Assembly (NCBI RefSeq): GCF_031202265.1
Contig: NZ_CP100604.1
Coordinates: 868,001 to 932,000, forward strand
Origin: Bradyrhizobium sp. Ash2021
Lineage (GTDB): Bacteria > Pseudomonadota > Alphaproteobacteria > Rhizobiales > Xanthobacteraceae
Reading direction: 5' to 3'
Length of the DNA: 64,000 bases
Made by a program: the position numbers and the translations under genes. The notes below the pieces were generated by a model, which saw only the letters and a list, made by a program, of their open reading frames with translations, did not search any database and was not told the origin of the DNA. This document shows positions 1 to 8,234 of the stretch, in pieces; positions within the stretch are counted from its first letter, which is position 1, and every line of letters begins with the position of its first letter.

Positions 1-1
1 C

Positions 2-1396
2 TATGTGTCCGGCACAAAGCCGTTTGCGGCGGCGCTTTCGGCGATCCAGCCGCTGCATTCGGCCAGGATCATCAGCGGCAACGCTGCGGACGCCGACGCG
101 ATCCTGTTTCGTACGATCGCGGCGACACCGGAAACGCCCGCCGTCGAACAGGCTTTTGCGGCGGTGACGCCGGATACGATTGCCAAATTCCTGTTCACCT
201 CGGGCTCGACCGGCACGCCAAAAGCCGTGATCAACACCCAGCGCATGCTGACCTCGAGCCAGCAGGCCAAGGCGCAGACCTGGGCGTTCCTTGAGGCGGC
301 GCGCGACCTCGTGATTCTCGACTGGCTGCCGTGGAGCCATACGTTCGGCGCCAACCACAATTTCAACCTGGTGCTGCGCAATGGCGGCACGCTCTATGTC
401 GACGGCGGCAAGCCCGCGCCGGGGCTGTTTGCAACCTCGCTGGCGAACCTGCGCAGCGTGATGCCGACGGTCTATTTCAACGTGCCGCGCGGCTTCGATA
501 TGCTGATCGCGGCGCTGCGCGGCGACGACGAACTGCGCCGCCGTTTTTTCGGCGAAGTGAAATTCGCGTTCTATGCGGGTGCGGCGTTGCCGCAGAATCT
601 CTGGGACGCGCTGGAAGAGCTTTCGGTCAAAACCAGCGGCCGCGCGCTGCCGATGGTGTCGGCCTGGGGCTCGACCGAAACCTCGCCGCTCGCGACCGAC
701 TGCCACTTCCAGGCCAAGCGATCCGGCAATATCGGGGTACCGATCCCCGGCACCGAACTAAAACTGGTGCCTTCCGGCGACAAGCTCGAGGTGCGCGTGC
801 GCGGTCCCAACGTCACGCCGGGCTACTGGAAGGCGCCGGAACTAACTGCGCAGGCGTTCGATAGTGACGGCTTCTATCTGATCGGCGATGCCGTCACCTT
901 TGCCGATCCGGCGCGCCCGGAACTCGGATTGTTCTTCGACGGCCGCGTCGCCGAGGATTTCAAGCTGAATTCCGGCACCTGGGTCAGCGTCGGCACCCTG
1001 CGCGTCGCGGGCATATCGGCGCTGGCGCCGCTGGCGCAGGATATCGTCGTGACCGGCCATGGCGGCGACGAGGTGCGCTTCATGGTGTTTCCGAATATTG
1101 CCGCCTGCCGCGCTCATGCTGGCTTGTCCGATAGCGCCGACGTGAAGGATGTGATCGGCCACGAAAGAGTTCGTGCCGCCTTCGCACAAGGCCTCGCAAA
1201 GCTAAAAACGCAAAGCGGAAACTCCTCCGGTCACGCGACGCGGGCGCTGCTGCTGGCCGAACCGGCGTCGGTCGATGGCGGCGAGATCACCGACAAGGGC
1301 TACATCAACCAGCGCGCGGTGCTGACCCGGCGCGCCGGTGCGGTGGCGACGCTGGACGATGATGCGTCGGCCGAATGGATCGGCTGCGCGGGGTGA
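2..1396 (+). CDS. feruloyl-CoA synthase, C-terminal part (5' end outside window)
   Basis: ANL-superfamily acyl-CoA synthetase that would activate ferulate and related hydroxycinnamates with ATP and CoA. About 464 residues are visible, and the frame is open through the window edge, so the start lies upstream; full-length relatives are roughly 600 residues or more. The ATP-binding loop FTSGSTGTPKAV and the later WGSTETSP adenylate motif are present. The distal part reads GRVAEDFKLNSGTWVSVG, which I associate with feruloyl-CoA synthases rather than generic fatty acyl-CoA ligases. The C-terminal lysine region is EITDKGYINQR. The neighbouring MarR regulator, CYP199A P450 and binding protein fit a lignin-aromatic locus. 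Family assignment is strong; the exact substrate is inferred. Confidence 0.85.
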   Translation, partial: YVSGTKPFAAALSAIQPLHSARIISGNAADADAILFRTIAATPETPAVEQAFAAVTPDTIAKFLFTSGSTGTPKAVINTQRMLTSSQQAKAQTWAFLEAARDLVILDWLPWSHTFGANHNFNLVLRNGGTLYVDGGKPAPGLFATSLANLRSVMPTVYFNVPRGFDMLIAALRGDDELRRRFFGEVKFAFYAGAALPQNLWDALEELSVKTSGRALPMVSAWGSTETSPLATDCHFQAKRSGNIGVPIPGTELKLVPSGDKLEVRVRGPNVTPGYWKAPELTAQAFDSDGFYLIGDAVTFADPARPELGLFFDGRVAEDFKLNSGTWVSVGTLRVAGISALAPLAQDIVVTGHGGDEVRFMVFPNIAACRAHAGLSDSADVKDVIGHERVRAAFAQGLAKLKTQSGNSSGHATRALLLAEPASVDGGEITDKGYINQRAVLTRRAGAVATLDDDASAEWIGCAG

Positions 1397-1465
1397 GCTG
1401 AGAGGCCGGTTCCGGATCGGCCGCCGGTCCGCCTGCGCTCACCGCCATGGCCGGCCTTCGGGTTT

Positions 1466-1486
1466 ATTGTTGCCAAGGCAACTAAT
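1466..1486. promoter_or_regulatory. palindromic operator-like site downstream of the CoA synthase
   Basis: GTTGCC-AA-GGCAAC (1469-1482) is a perfect palindrome in an AT-rich setting, the usual look of a MarR-family operator. About 70 bases further on is GGGGAGGGAAG immediately before an ATG at 1553, a strong ribosome binding site, but no convincing protein follows it. The set looks like the front end of a gene or operon whose body has been lost. Confidence 0.4.
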
Positions 1487-1636
1487 ATGTGCAAGCGTTT
1501 CCGAAGATGAACAACGAGCCGGTCAACGGCCGCGCCTGTTCGGGGAGGGAAGATGCTTCGCAGCCTAGCTGGAACCGGGCGAATGCTTGCCGTACGCGAT
1601 ACGCGCGGCGGCGCGTCTGCGCGGCCAGGAACCGGT

Positions 1637-2149
1637 CTAACCGGTGACGGCGCCGAGGTTTTCGTGGATGCGTCGCAGCAGGTCGATCAAGACTTCCTGT
1701 TCGTCCTTGTTCAGGCAGGACAGCAACCGGCGTTCGCGATCGAGCGCCGCGATGATGACTCTATCATGCGTCGCGCGGCCTTTTGCCGTCAGCGAGATCG
1801 AGTGGCTGCGGCCATCGTCCGGGTCGGTCCGGATCGCGACGAGGCCGCGTTTCTGCAGCAGCGCGAGCGTACGGCTCACCGGACCCTTGTCGAAGCCAAT
1901 CACGTGGCAGATACGCGATGCGGGAATGCCCGCTTCGATCGCCAGCAGCGACATGATCCGCCACTCCGTGACATTGACGCCGAATTTTCGCTGGTAAAGT
2001 GTCGTGGCGCTGTTCGAGAGCTTGTTGGCGATGAAGGTGACGAAGGCCGGAACGTAGCGATCGAGATCGAGCGTGGGCCCATGATCGGCGTCTGCGGTTT
2101 CCGCCGGCTTCGTCCGGCGTGGCTTCCTGGGGGACGGACTGCTGCTCAT
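1637..2149 (-). CDS. MarR-family transcriptional regulator
   Basis: A 170-residue winged-helix repressor. After a basic, proline-rich tail of about 25 residues, the MarR core runs from about residue 30 to 165, with the recognition-helix region ASRICHVIGFDKGPVSRTLALLQKRGLV and the wing RTDPDDGRSHSISLT. MarR proteins of this type usually sense aromatic acids or their CoA esters. It is divergent from the P450 operon, with about 100 bases between the starts, so it probably controls that operon and perhaps the CoA synthase. A tandem repeat in the shared gap is a candidate operator. A CouR/HcaR-like role is an inference from neighbours; the ligand cannot be read from sequence. Confidence 0.88.
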   Translation of the reverse strand: MSSSPSPRKPRRTKPAETADADHGPTLDLDRYVPAFVTFIANKLSNSATTLYQRKFGVNVTEWRIMSLLAIEAGIPASRICHVIGFDKGPVSRTLALLQKRGLVAIRTDPDDGRSHSISLTAKGRATHDRVIIAALDRERRLLSCLNKDEQEVLIDLLRRIHENLGAVTG

Positions 2150-2204
2150 ATCCCTGATCGTCGTTACGGGGTGCGGTCGAGAAGTAGAGACATAGGGCGG
2201 CCTT

Positions 2205-2240
2205 TTACAAGACTAAACTTCCTTACAAGAACAAACTTCG
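2205..2240 (+). promoter_or_regulatory. tandem 18-bp repeat in the MarR/P450 intergenic region
   Basis: Two direct copies of TTACAAGA-NN-AAACTTC lie head to tail at 2205-2222 and 2223-2240. The second ends just before the GGGAGGT ribosome binding site of the P450 gene at 2251. A site there could block transcription of the P450 operon. It is a candidate MarR operator; no binding data exist here. Confidence 0.5.
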
Positions 2241-2250
2241 GGAGGTCCCG

Positions 2251-3495
2251 ATGAGTGCAGCGAACATACCTGCGTCGCACGGCGGCGCCGGTCCGGCGGT
2301 CAACGGTTCACCCGGCATTTCCGGCCTCGATGTCGATCCGTTTGCGATCGAATTCTTTGAGGATCCGTTTCCGACGCACGAGGCGCTGCGGGAGGCCGGA
2401 CCCGTCGTGCATCTCGACAAGTGGAACGTGTACGCGGTGGCGCGCTATGCCGAAGTTTGCGCCGTGCTCAACGATCCCCTGACCTTCTGTTCCAGCCGCG
2501 GCGTGGGTTTAAGCGATTTTGCCAAGGAGACGCCGTGGCGGCCGCAGAGCATCATTCTCGAGGCTGACCCGCCGGCGCATACGCGGACCCGCGCGGTGCT
2601 CAGCAAGGTATTGTCGCCCGCGGTGATGAAACAGCTCCGCGAAGGTTTTGCCGCGGCCGCCGAGGCCAAGGTCGACGAGTTGCTGGCGCGGGGCAGTTTT
2701 GACGCCGTCGCCGATCTCGCCGAGGCTTATCCGATGTCGGTATTTCCCGACGCGATGGGCCTGAAGCAGGAGGGCCGCGAGAACTTGCTGCCCTATGCGG
2801 GGCTGGTGTTCAACGCGTTTGGCCCGCCGAACAAGCTGCGCCAGGACGCCATCGAACGCTCGGCGCCGCATCAGGCTTATGTCGCCGAACAATGCCAGCG
2901 CGAAAATCTCGCGCCTGGCGGGTTCGGCGCCTGCATCCATGACCGCGCCGACGCCGGCGATATCACCGCGGCCGAAGCGCCGTTGCTGGTGCGCTCGCTG
3001 CTCTCGGCCGGGATCGACACCACGGTCAACGGCATCGGTGCTGCAATCTATTGTCTGGCGCGTTTCCCGGAAGAATTTGCGCGGCTGCGCCGCGATCCAT
3101 CGCTGGCGCGCAATGCGTTCGAGGAGGCGGTGCGCTTCGAAAGCCCGGTGCAGACCTTCTTCCGCACCACGACCAAAGAGGTCGAGATCGGCGGCTGCCG
3201 GATCGGCGAGGGCGAGAAGGTGCTGATGTTCCTCGGCGCCGCCAACCGCGATCCCAGGCGCTGGAGCGACCCCAATCGCTACGACATCACCCGCAAGACC
3301 TCGGGCCATGTCGGCTTCGGCGGCGGTGTCCACATGTGCGTCGGCCAATTGGTGGCGCGGCTGGAAGGCGAGGTGATGCTGGCGGCGCTGGCGCGCAAGG
3401 TCGCGGCCATCGAGATATCAGGGCCGGTGAAGCGCCGCTACAACAACACGCTGCGCGGGCTGGAAAGCCTGCCGGTCACTTTCACCCCCGCCTGA
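2251..3495 (+). CDS. CYP199A: cytochrome P450, CYP199A-type para-substituted benzoate monooxygenase
   Basis: A 414-residue soluble bacterial P450. The haem-ligand loop GFGGGVHMCVGQ places the thiolate at Cys363; the I-helix has AGIDTT, and EAVRFESP supplies the ExxR pair. From memory the sequence closely matches CYP199A2/CYP199A4 of Rhodopseudomonas palustris across its length, including the stretches LDKWNVY and FCSSRGVGLSDF. Those enzymes O-demethylate 4-methoxybenzoate and oxidise other para-substituted benzoates. GGGAGGT precedes the ATG. The ferredoxin gene starts 9 bases after the stop, so the two are one operon. No ferredoxin reductase is encoded nearby, so a reductase elsewhere must supply electrons. 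The subfamily call is confident; the natural substrate in this strain is inferred. Confidence 0.93.
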   Translation: MSAANIPASHGGAGPAVNGSPGISGLDVDPFAIEFFEDPFPTHEALREAGPVVHLDKWNVYAVARYAEVCAVLNDPLTFCSSRGVGLSDFAKETPWRPQSIILEADPPAHTRTRAVLSKVLSPAVMKQLREGFAAAAEAKVDELLARGSFDAVADLAEAYPMSVFPDAMGLKQEGRENLLPYAGLVFNAFGPPNKLRQDAIERSAPHQAYVAEQCQRENLAPGGFGACIHDRADAGDITAAEAPLLVRSLLSAGIDTTVNGIGAAIYCLARFPEEFARLRRDPSLARNAFEEAVRFESPVQTFFRTTTKEVEIGGCRIGEGEKVLMFLGAANRDPRRWSDPNRYDITRKTSGHVGFGGGVHMCVGQLVARLEGEVMLAALARKVAAIEISGPVKRRYNNTLRGLESLPVTFTPA

Positions 3496-3504
3496 GGCCG
3501 GACC

Positions 3505-3828
3505 ATGCCGATCATTACCTTCATTCGTCCCGACAGCCGAACCGAACGCATCGAAGCCGAACCCGGCGAGAGCGCCATGCTGGCGGCGACCCGGCATGGC
3601 ATCGACGGGATCGTGGCCGAGTGCGGCGGCAACGCCATGTGCGCGACCTGCCACGTCTATGTCGATGACCGGTGGATTGGCCGGCTGGCCGCGATGGGTG
3701 ACGAGGAGGATGCGCTGCTCGACGGCACCGCCTCGGCGCGTCAGCCGGGCAGCCGGCTGTCTTGCCAGATCAAGATCACGCCGGAGCTCGACGGCCTGGT
3801 GCTGCGGCTGCCGGAACGGCAGATCTGA
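3505..3828 (+). CDS. pux: [2Fe-2S] ferredoxin (palustrisredoxin type), P450 redox partner
   Basis: A 107-residue adrenodoxin/putidaredoxin-type ferredoxin. The four cluster cysteines are Cys40, Cys46, Cys49 and Cys87, in CGGNAMCATC and LSC. Proteins of this type carry single electrons from an NADH-dependent flavoprotein reductase to a P450. Its position 9 bases after the CYP199A gene matches the CYP199A2-pux pair of Rhodopseudomonas. Length and cysteine spacing are normal. The binding-protein gene follows after 57 bases with its own AGGGGAGGG ribosome binding site. Confidence 0.93.
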   Translation: MPIITFIRPDSRTERIEAEPGESAMLAATRHGIDGIVAECGGNAMCATCHVYVDDRWIGRLAAMGDEEDALLDGTASARQPGSRLSCQIKITPELDGLVLRLPERQI

Positions 3829-3885
3829 TTTCAGCGATCGCGCCCGGCAATTTACGGGATCGCGCCATCAAGGGGAGGGACAACG

Positions 3886-5100
3886 ATGAAAGGCTTGAAT
3901 TGGGTTGTGGCGCTTGCCGCGACATGCGTGATAGGGGGCGCGGCGCAGGCCGAAATTTCCGGTAACGTCGTCCGCATCGGCGTGCTCAACGACATCTCCG
4001 GCATCTTTCAGGACACCAACGGCATGGGCTCGGTGGAAGCCGCGCGCATGGCCGCGGAGGATTTTGCCGGCGGGGCCAAGAACATCAAGGTCGAGATCGT
4101 CTATGCCGATCATCAGAACAAGGCCGATGTCGGCTCGGCGATCGCGCGCAAATGGCTCGACGTCGACGACGTCGATGCCATCGTCGACGTGCCGAATTCG
4201 GCGGTGGGCCTCACCATCAATTCGCTGCTGCGCGACACCCGCATGACGTTCCTGGCCTCATCGACCGCAAGCTCCGACCTGACCGGAAAAGCCTGCTCGC
4301 CGAACACCATTCAATGGGTCAACGACGCCTGGGCGACCGGCAACACCACCGCGGCGGCGATGATGGCGCGCGGCGGCAAGGATTGGTATTTCGTCACGGT
4401 GAATTACGCGCTCGGCCAGGGTATCGAGGCCGAGGCCACCAATTACATCGAGAAACACGGCGGCAAGGTGCTGGGCTCAGCCCGGCATCCGCTCGGCACC
4501 TCGGATTTCGCATCCTTCCTGCTGCAGGCGCAGACTTCCAGGGCCAAGGTGATTGGGCTTGCCAATGCCGGCGGCGACACCATCAACGCGGTCAAGCAGG
4601 CGGCCGAATTCGGCATCCAGCAGGGCGGCCAGACCATGGTGGCGTTCCTGCTGTTCGTCAACGACGTCCACGGCATGGGGCTGAAGGTGGCCCAGGGCCT
4701 GCAACTGCTGGAAGCCTTCTACTGGGACATGGACGACGACACCCGCGCCTTCGCAAAACGCTTCGCGGCGCGGCCGGGCATGAACGGCAAGATGCCGAGC
4801 GGCAATCAGGCCGGCGTCTATGCCTCCACGCTCGCCTATCTCAATGCGGTGGCGGCGACCGGCAGCGATGACGCCAAGGACGCCGTGCCGCAGATGAAGA
4901 AATTCAAGGGCAAGGACAAATTGTTCGGCGACGTCACCATCCGCCAGGACGGCCGCGTGATTCACCCGATGTATCTGTTCGAGGTCAAGAAGCCGGAGGA
5001 ATCGAAATATCCGTATGATTATTACAAACTGGTGTCGACGATTCCGGCGGAGCAGGCGTTCCGGCCGATCGGGGATGGCGGGTGTTCACTGGTGAAGTGA
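3886..5100 (+). CDS. periplasmic binding protein of a branched-chain/aromatic-acid ABC importer
   Basis: A 404-residue type I periplasmic binding protein. A signal peptide ends near residue 22 (GGAAQA/E), and the mature protein begins with the family's typical IRIGVLNDISG-like strand (here VVRIGVLNDISG). It captures a ligand for an ABC permease. No permease or ATPase follows it; the nearest complete importer is at 11.5-16.3 kb and has its own binding protein. It sits last in the P450-ferredoxin operon, so an aromatic acid such as methoxybenzoate or a hydroxycinnamate is a reasonable ligand guess. AAGGGGAGGG precedes the ATG. Amino-acid binding remains possible, since the fold is shared. Confidence 0.85.
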   Translation: MKGLNWVVALAATCVIGGAAQAEISGNVVRIGVLNDISGIFQDTNGMGSVEAARMAAEDFAGGAKNIKVEIVYADHQNKADVGSAIARKWLDVDDVDAIVDVPNSAVGLTINSLLRDTRMTFLASSTASSDLTGKACSPNTIQWVNDAWATGNTTAAAMMARGGKDWYFVTVNYALGQGIEAEATNYIEKHGGKVLGSARHPLGTSDFASFLLQAQTSRAKVIGLANAGGDTINAVKQAAEFGIQQGGQTMVAFLLFVNDVHGMGLKVAQGLQLLEAFYWDMDDDTRAFAKRFAARPGMNGKMPSGNQAGVYASTLAYLNAVAATGSDDAKDAVPQMKKFKGKDKLFGDVTIRQDGRVIHPMYLFEVKKPEESKYPYDYYKLVSTIPAEQAFRPIGDGGCSLVK

Positions 5101-5108
5101 GGTCGTAG

Positions 5109-5190
5109 GTGGGCAAAGCGAAGCGTGCCCACCATTTGGAATGCCAATGTTGGTAGACGGTGGGCACGGCGCTGTCGCGCCTTTGCCCAC
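5109..5190. repeat. inverted repeat element (GTGGGCAAAG family)
   Basis: Outer arms GTGGGCAAAGCG and CGCCTTTGCCCAC, plus inner arms CGTGCCCACC and GGTGGGCACG, form a long imperfect hairpin. It lies between the 3' ends of the convergent binding-protein gene and NADH dehydrogenase gene and may act as a two-way terminator. Confidence 0.7.
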
Positions 5191-5259
5191 ACTCCAAACT
5201 TCTCACCCTAACTCTCCACGCACTCAGGATTCAGGCCATGGCCGGAGAAGCTTGACGCT

Positions 5260-6534
5260 TCACTGCGTGATCTTGCTGCTGCCCTGTGTGATCAGTCGCG
5301 CGGCGCGTTGATCCCTGGCGTGGATCCAGAGCCAGCTCAGTGCGACGCTGAGGCGGTGGCGCAGCCCGATCAGGAAATAGATGTGGGCGATGCCCCAGAT
5401 CCACCAGGCGAGATTGCCGCGCAATTTGAGCCAGCCGAAATCGATCACGGCCTTGCGCTTGCCGATCTGCGCCAGGCTGCCGGCGTGCTTGTAGCGGAAT
5501 GGCGGCAGCGTGCCGCCGCTCAGCCGCGCCTTGATGAGGGCCGCGACATAGCGGCCCTCCTGCTTGGCGGCCGGCGCGATGCCCGGCACAGGCTTGCCGT
5601 CAGCATCTGCAATCGTCGTGGTGTCGCCGACGGCAAAGATATCGGGATGGCCGGGTATCGTCATATCCGGCAGCACTTGTACGCGGTGGGCGCGATCGGC
5701 CGGTGCGCCCAGCCACTCCGCGGCCCGCGAGGCACGGACGCCGGCGGCCCAGACGATGGTTTTGGCCTCCAGCCGGTTGCCGCCAAAGACCACACCATCG
5801 GCGGTACATTCGGTGACGGGCTTATCCAGCACCACCTCGACGCCGATGCTTTCGAGCGAGGCTTGCGCATAGGCCGACAGATCGTCCGGAAAACCTGCGA
5901 GCACGCGGGGACCTGCCTCGATCAGCACCACGCGCGCCTTCTTGGTGTCGATGTTGCGGAAGTCAGGCGGCAGCGTGTCTTTCGCCAGGTCGGCGATGGT
6001 GCCGGCCATTTCGACGCCGGTAGGGCCTGCCCCAATAATGACAAAGGTGAGCAGCGCCGCCCGCCGCTCCGGATCGGTCTCGCGTTCGGCGCGCTCGAAC
6101 GCGACCAGGATGCGCCGCCGCAGCGTGGTGGCGTCTTCCAGCGTTTTCAGGCCGGGCGCGAACGGCTCCCATTCGTCGTGGCCGAAATAGGCATGGCGCG
6201 CGCCGGTCGCCAGAATCAGCGTGTCGTAGGGCACTGCGTCGCCGTCATCGAGCAGTACGCGCTTGGCCGCGGCGTCGACGCCATTGACGTTGGCGAACAG
6301 GGTCGTGACATCGGACCGATCGCGCAAGAGATAGCGGATCGGCCAGGCGATCTCGGAGGTCGCCAATGATGCGGTCGCGACCTGATAGAGCAGCGGCTGG
6401 AACAAATGATGGTTGCGGCGGTCGATCAGCGTGATCCTGACCGGCGCGCCGGCCAGGCCGAAGGCGGCTTCTAGGCCGCCGAAACCGGCGCCGACGATCA
6501 CCACGTGATGGGGTTCTGCCGGCGGGCTCGTCAT
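5260..6534 (-). CDS. ndh: type II NADH dehydrogenase (NADH:quinone oxidoreductase)
   Basis: A 424-residue single-subunit flavoprotein that oxidises NADH and reduces membrane quinone without pumping protons. The FAD-binding motif VVIVGAGFGGLEAA is at about residues 11-24. The NADH-binding motif VIIGAGPTGVEMAG is at about 165-178. The second FAD contact AVGDTT is near 306. A hydrophobic, tryptophan-rich stretch near residue 375 (WWIWGIAHIYFLIG) probably attaches it to the inner membrane. Length is normal. It lies downstream of, and on the same strand as, the MFS gene with a 115-base gap, so co-transcription is possible but unproven. Confidence 0.92.
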   Translation of the reverse strand: MTSPPAEPHHVVIVGAGFGGLEAAFGLAGAPVRITLIDRRNHHLFQPLLYQVATASLATSEIAWPIRYLLRDRSDVTTLFANVNGVDAAAKRVLLDDGDAVPYDTLILATGARHAYFGHDEWEPFAPGLKTLEDATTLRRRILVAFERAERETDPERRAALLTFVIIGAGPTGVEMAGTIADLAKDTLPPDFRNIDTKKARVVLIEAGPRVLAGFPDDLSAYAQASLESIGVEVVLDKPVTECTADGVVFGGNRLEAKTIVWAAGVRASRAAEWLGAPADRAHRVQVLPDMTIPGHPDIFAVGDTTTIADADGKPVPGIAPAAKQEGRYVAALIKARLSGGTLPPFRYKHAGSLAQIGKRKAVIDFGWLKLRGNLAWWIWGIAHIYFLIGLRHRLSVALSWLWIHARDQRAARLITQGSSKITQ

Positions 6535-6649
6535 GGGATACGACCTCGGTTTCAGATGTCTCCGTGCGTTCGATTATGTATGCATTTGTGCGTCTGGTCC
6601 AAGGTTGGTTTGCCAATCGGCCGATAGCGAAAACGTATCGCGGTTGGTG

Positions 6650-8056
6650 TCAGGCCTTCTGCGGCACCTGCACACCGGCCACGCGCTGCCGCGCTGGCAG
6701 GCATAGACCGGCCAGCGCGCCTGCGAGCGAGAGAGCCGCCGCAACCATCATCGCCGCGGCGAAGCCGGTTGAGAAATTTGCGGCCGAATCGACGGCCCCC
6801 CTTGCAGAGAAGACGGCTACCAGGGCTGCAATACCGAACATGCCGCCGAGAAACCGCCCCATGTTGAAGACGCCGGAGGCCTTGCCCATTTCGGTCACGG
6901 CAACCGAACTCAGGATCGCGTTCTGCGCCGCCGGCATCGCCATCGACACGCCGACACCGGCCAGGATCAACGGCGCGACCAGTGCTGAATAGGCGAGCCC
7001 GGGCATCGCGATGGCGGCGATCCAGCCAAACCCGATCGCCTGCATCAGCAAGCCGGTCACGACCAGCGGCCGTTCGCCGAATTTGTTGACGACCGAGCCT
7101 GCGATCGGTGCGGTCACGAACAGCGTCGCGGTCCAGGGCAGCAGCCGAAGGCCGGCACTGAGCGGGCCGGAGCCGAGCGTCGTCTGCAGAAATTGCGGCA
7201 GCAGGAACAGCACGCCGTACATCGCCGCGTAAAACAGGAAGCTCGCGGACAGCGCGGCGGAAAATGACCGCGATGCGAACAGTCGCAGCGGTACCATCGG
7301 CGCCGCCGCGCGCCATTCCCGGGCCACGAAGGCGCCGGCGAACAGCAGGCCCACAACGAGCGCACTCATCACCTCGGAACTGGTCCATCCCACCAGATTG
7401 CCACGCAGAAGGCTCCAGACCAGCGCCAGCGCTGCAATCGCGACCAGCAGCAATCCGGGGATGTCCAGCGCTGCCGACGGCCCGAGACTTTCGCGCAAAC
7501 GGGCGACCACCAAGCCAATCGCGATCATGCCGATGGGAAGGTTGATCCAGAAGATCCAGCGCCAGCCAAAGCTTTCGGTGATGAAGCCGCCGATGGCCGG
7601 GCCGACGATCAGCGCGAATCCGGTGACGCCCGAGAAGATGCCGAGCGCCCGCGCGCGCTCTTCCTTCGGGAATGCGCCGCTCAGGATCGCCATCGCCAGC
7701 GGCATCACCAGTGCGGCGCCGGCGCCTTGCCCGGCGCGGGCCGCGATCAGCCATCCGGCCGAGCCGGCCAGTGCACAGGCTGCCGACGCCAGCACGAACA
7801 GCGCAATGCCCGCGGCAAACGTCCGCCGCCGCCCGAACCGGTCGCCGAGCGCGGCGCCGGTCAGGAGCAGCACGGCAAAGGTCAGGTTGAAGGCGTTGAC
7901 CGCCCATTGCAGCGTCTCGACGGAAGCGCCGAAATCGGCGCGGATGGTGGCAAAGGCGGTGGTGATGACCAGCGCATCCAGCGCCATCATGAAGGATGCG
8001 AGCGATGTAACGCCGAGCACCCAGTTCTTCGCACTGCGATCGTAGCCTTCCTGCAT
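6650..8056 (-). CDS. MFS drug-efflux transporter, DHA2/EmrB-like, 14 helices
   Basis: A 468-residue inner-membrane antiporter of the QacA/EmrB branch. The start chosen is the ATG at 8056, preceded by GGAGAAGG; the frame stays open further upstream but that part is basic and non-membrane. Helix 1 contains the motif-D-like LDALVITTAFATI, and the loop GDRFGRRRTFA is MFS motif A. GVTGFALIVGPAIGGFITESFGWRWIF is the motif C plus following loop typical of the 14-helix drug-proton antiporters. It is divergent from an SDR operon whose promoter region carries a candidate ECF element. A substrate cannot be predicted. Confidence 0.9.
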   Translation of the reverse strand: MQEGYDRSAKNWVLGVTSLASFMMALDALVITTAFATIRADFGASVETLQWAVNAFNLTFAVLLLTGAALGDRFGRRRTFAAGIALFVLASAACALAGSAGWLIAARAGQGAGAALVMPLAMAILSGAFPKEERARALGIFSGVTGFALIVGPAIGGFITESFGWRWIFWINLPIGMIAIGLVVARLRESLGPSAALDIPGLLLVAIAALALVWSLLRGNLVGWTSSEVMSALVVGLLFAGAFVAREWRAAAPMVPLRLFASRSFSAALSASFLFYAAMYGVLFLLPQFLQTTLGSGPLSAGLRLLPWTATLFVTAPIAGSVVNKFGERPLVVTGLLMQAIGFGWIAAIAMPGLAYSALVAPLILAGVGVSMAMPAAQNAILSSVAVTEMGKASGVFNMGRFLGGMFGIAALVAVFSARGAVDSAANFSTGFAAAMMVAAALSLAGALAGLCLPARQRVAGVQVPQKA

Positions 8057-8157
8057 CGTCCTTCTCCGCTGGTCTTGATGCCGCCTCTCGCGGCGCTCTC
8101 GCGGAGAAGACGAGACGGAACAGGCAAAGGATGCGGCCGAAAATTTATTTGTTCGAC

Positions 8158-8185
8158 CCGAATCCTTTTGCGATGGCCGGACGTC
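8158..8185 (+). promoter_or_regulatory. candidate ECF sigma promoter, copy 1 (upstream of SDR 1)
   Basis: CCGAATCCTTTTG at 8158-8170 and ACGTC at 8181-8185, with 16 bases between CCGAATC and ACGTC. The same blocks with the same spacing occur at 9847-9874 before the sigma-factor operon. A CGTC-type -10 is common for ECF sigma factors. The shared element suggests that the ECF factor at 10.2 kb drives both units. Confidence 0.6.
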
Positions 8186-8234
8186 TTGAGACCGAACGTC
8201 TTGGAACCGAGACGCGATAAGAAAGGACAAGACG

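Noticed and set aside
1553..2254. A plus-strand frame of 233 codons starting with a good ribosome site
   Set aside because: Beyond the first few codons it is antisense to the MarR gene and not protein-like; only its start signals are kept as a finding.
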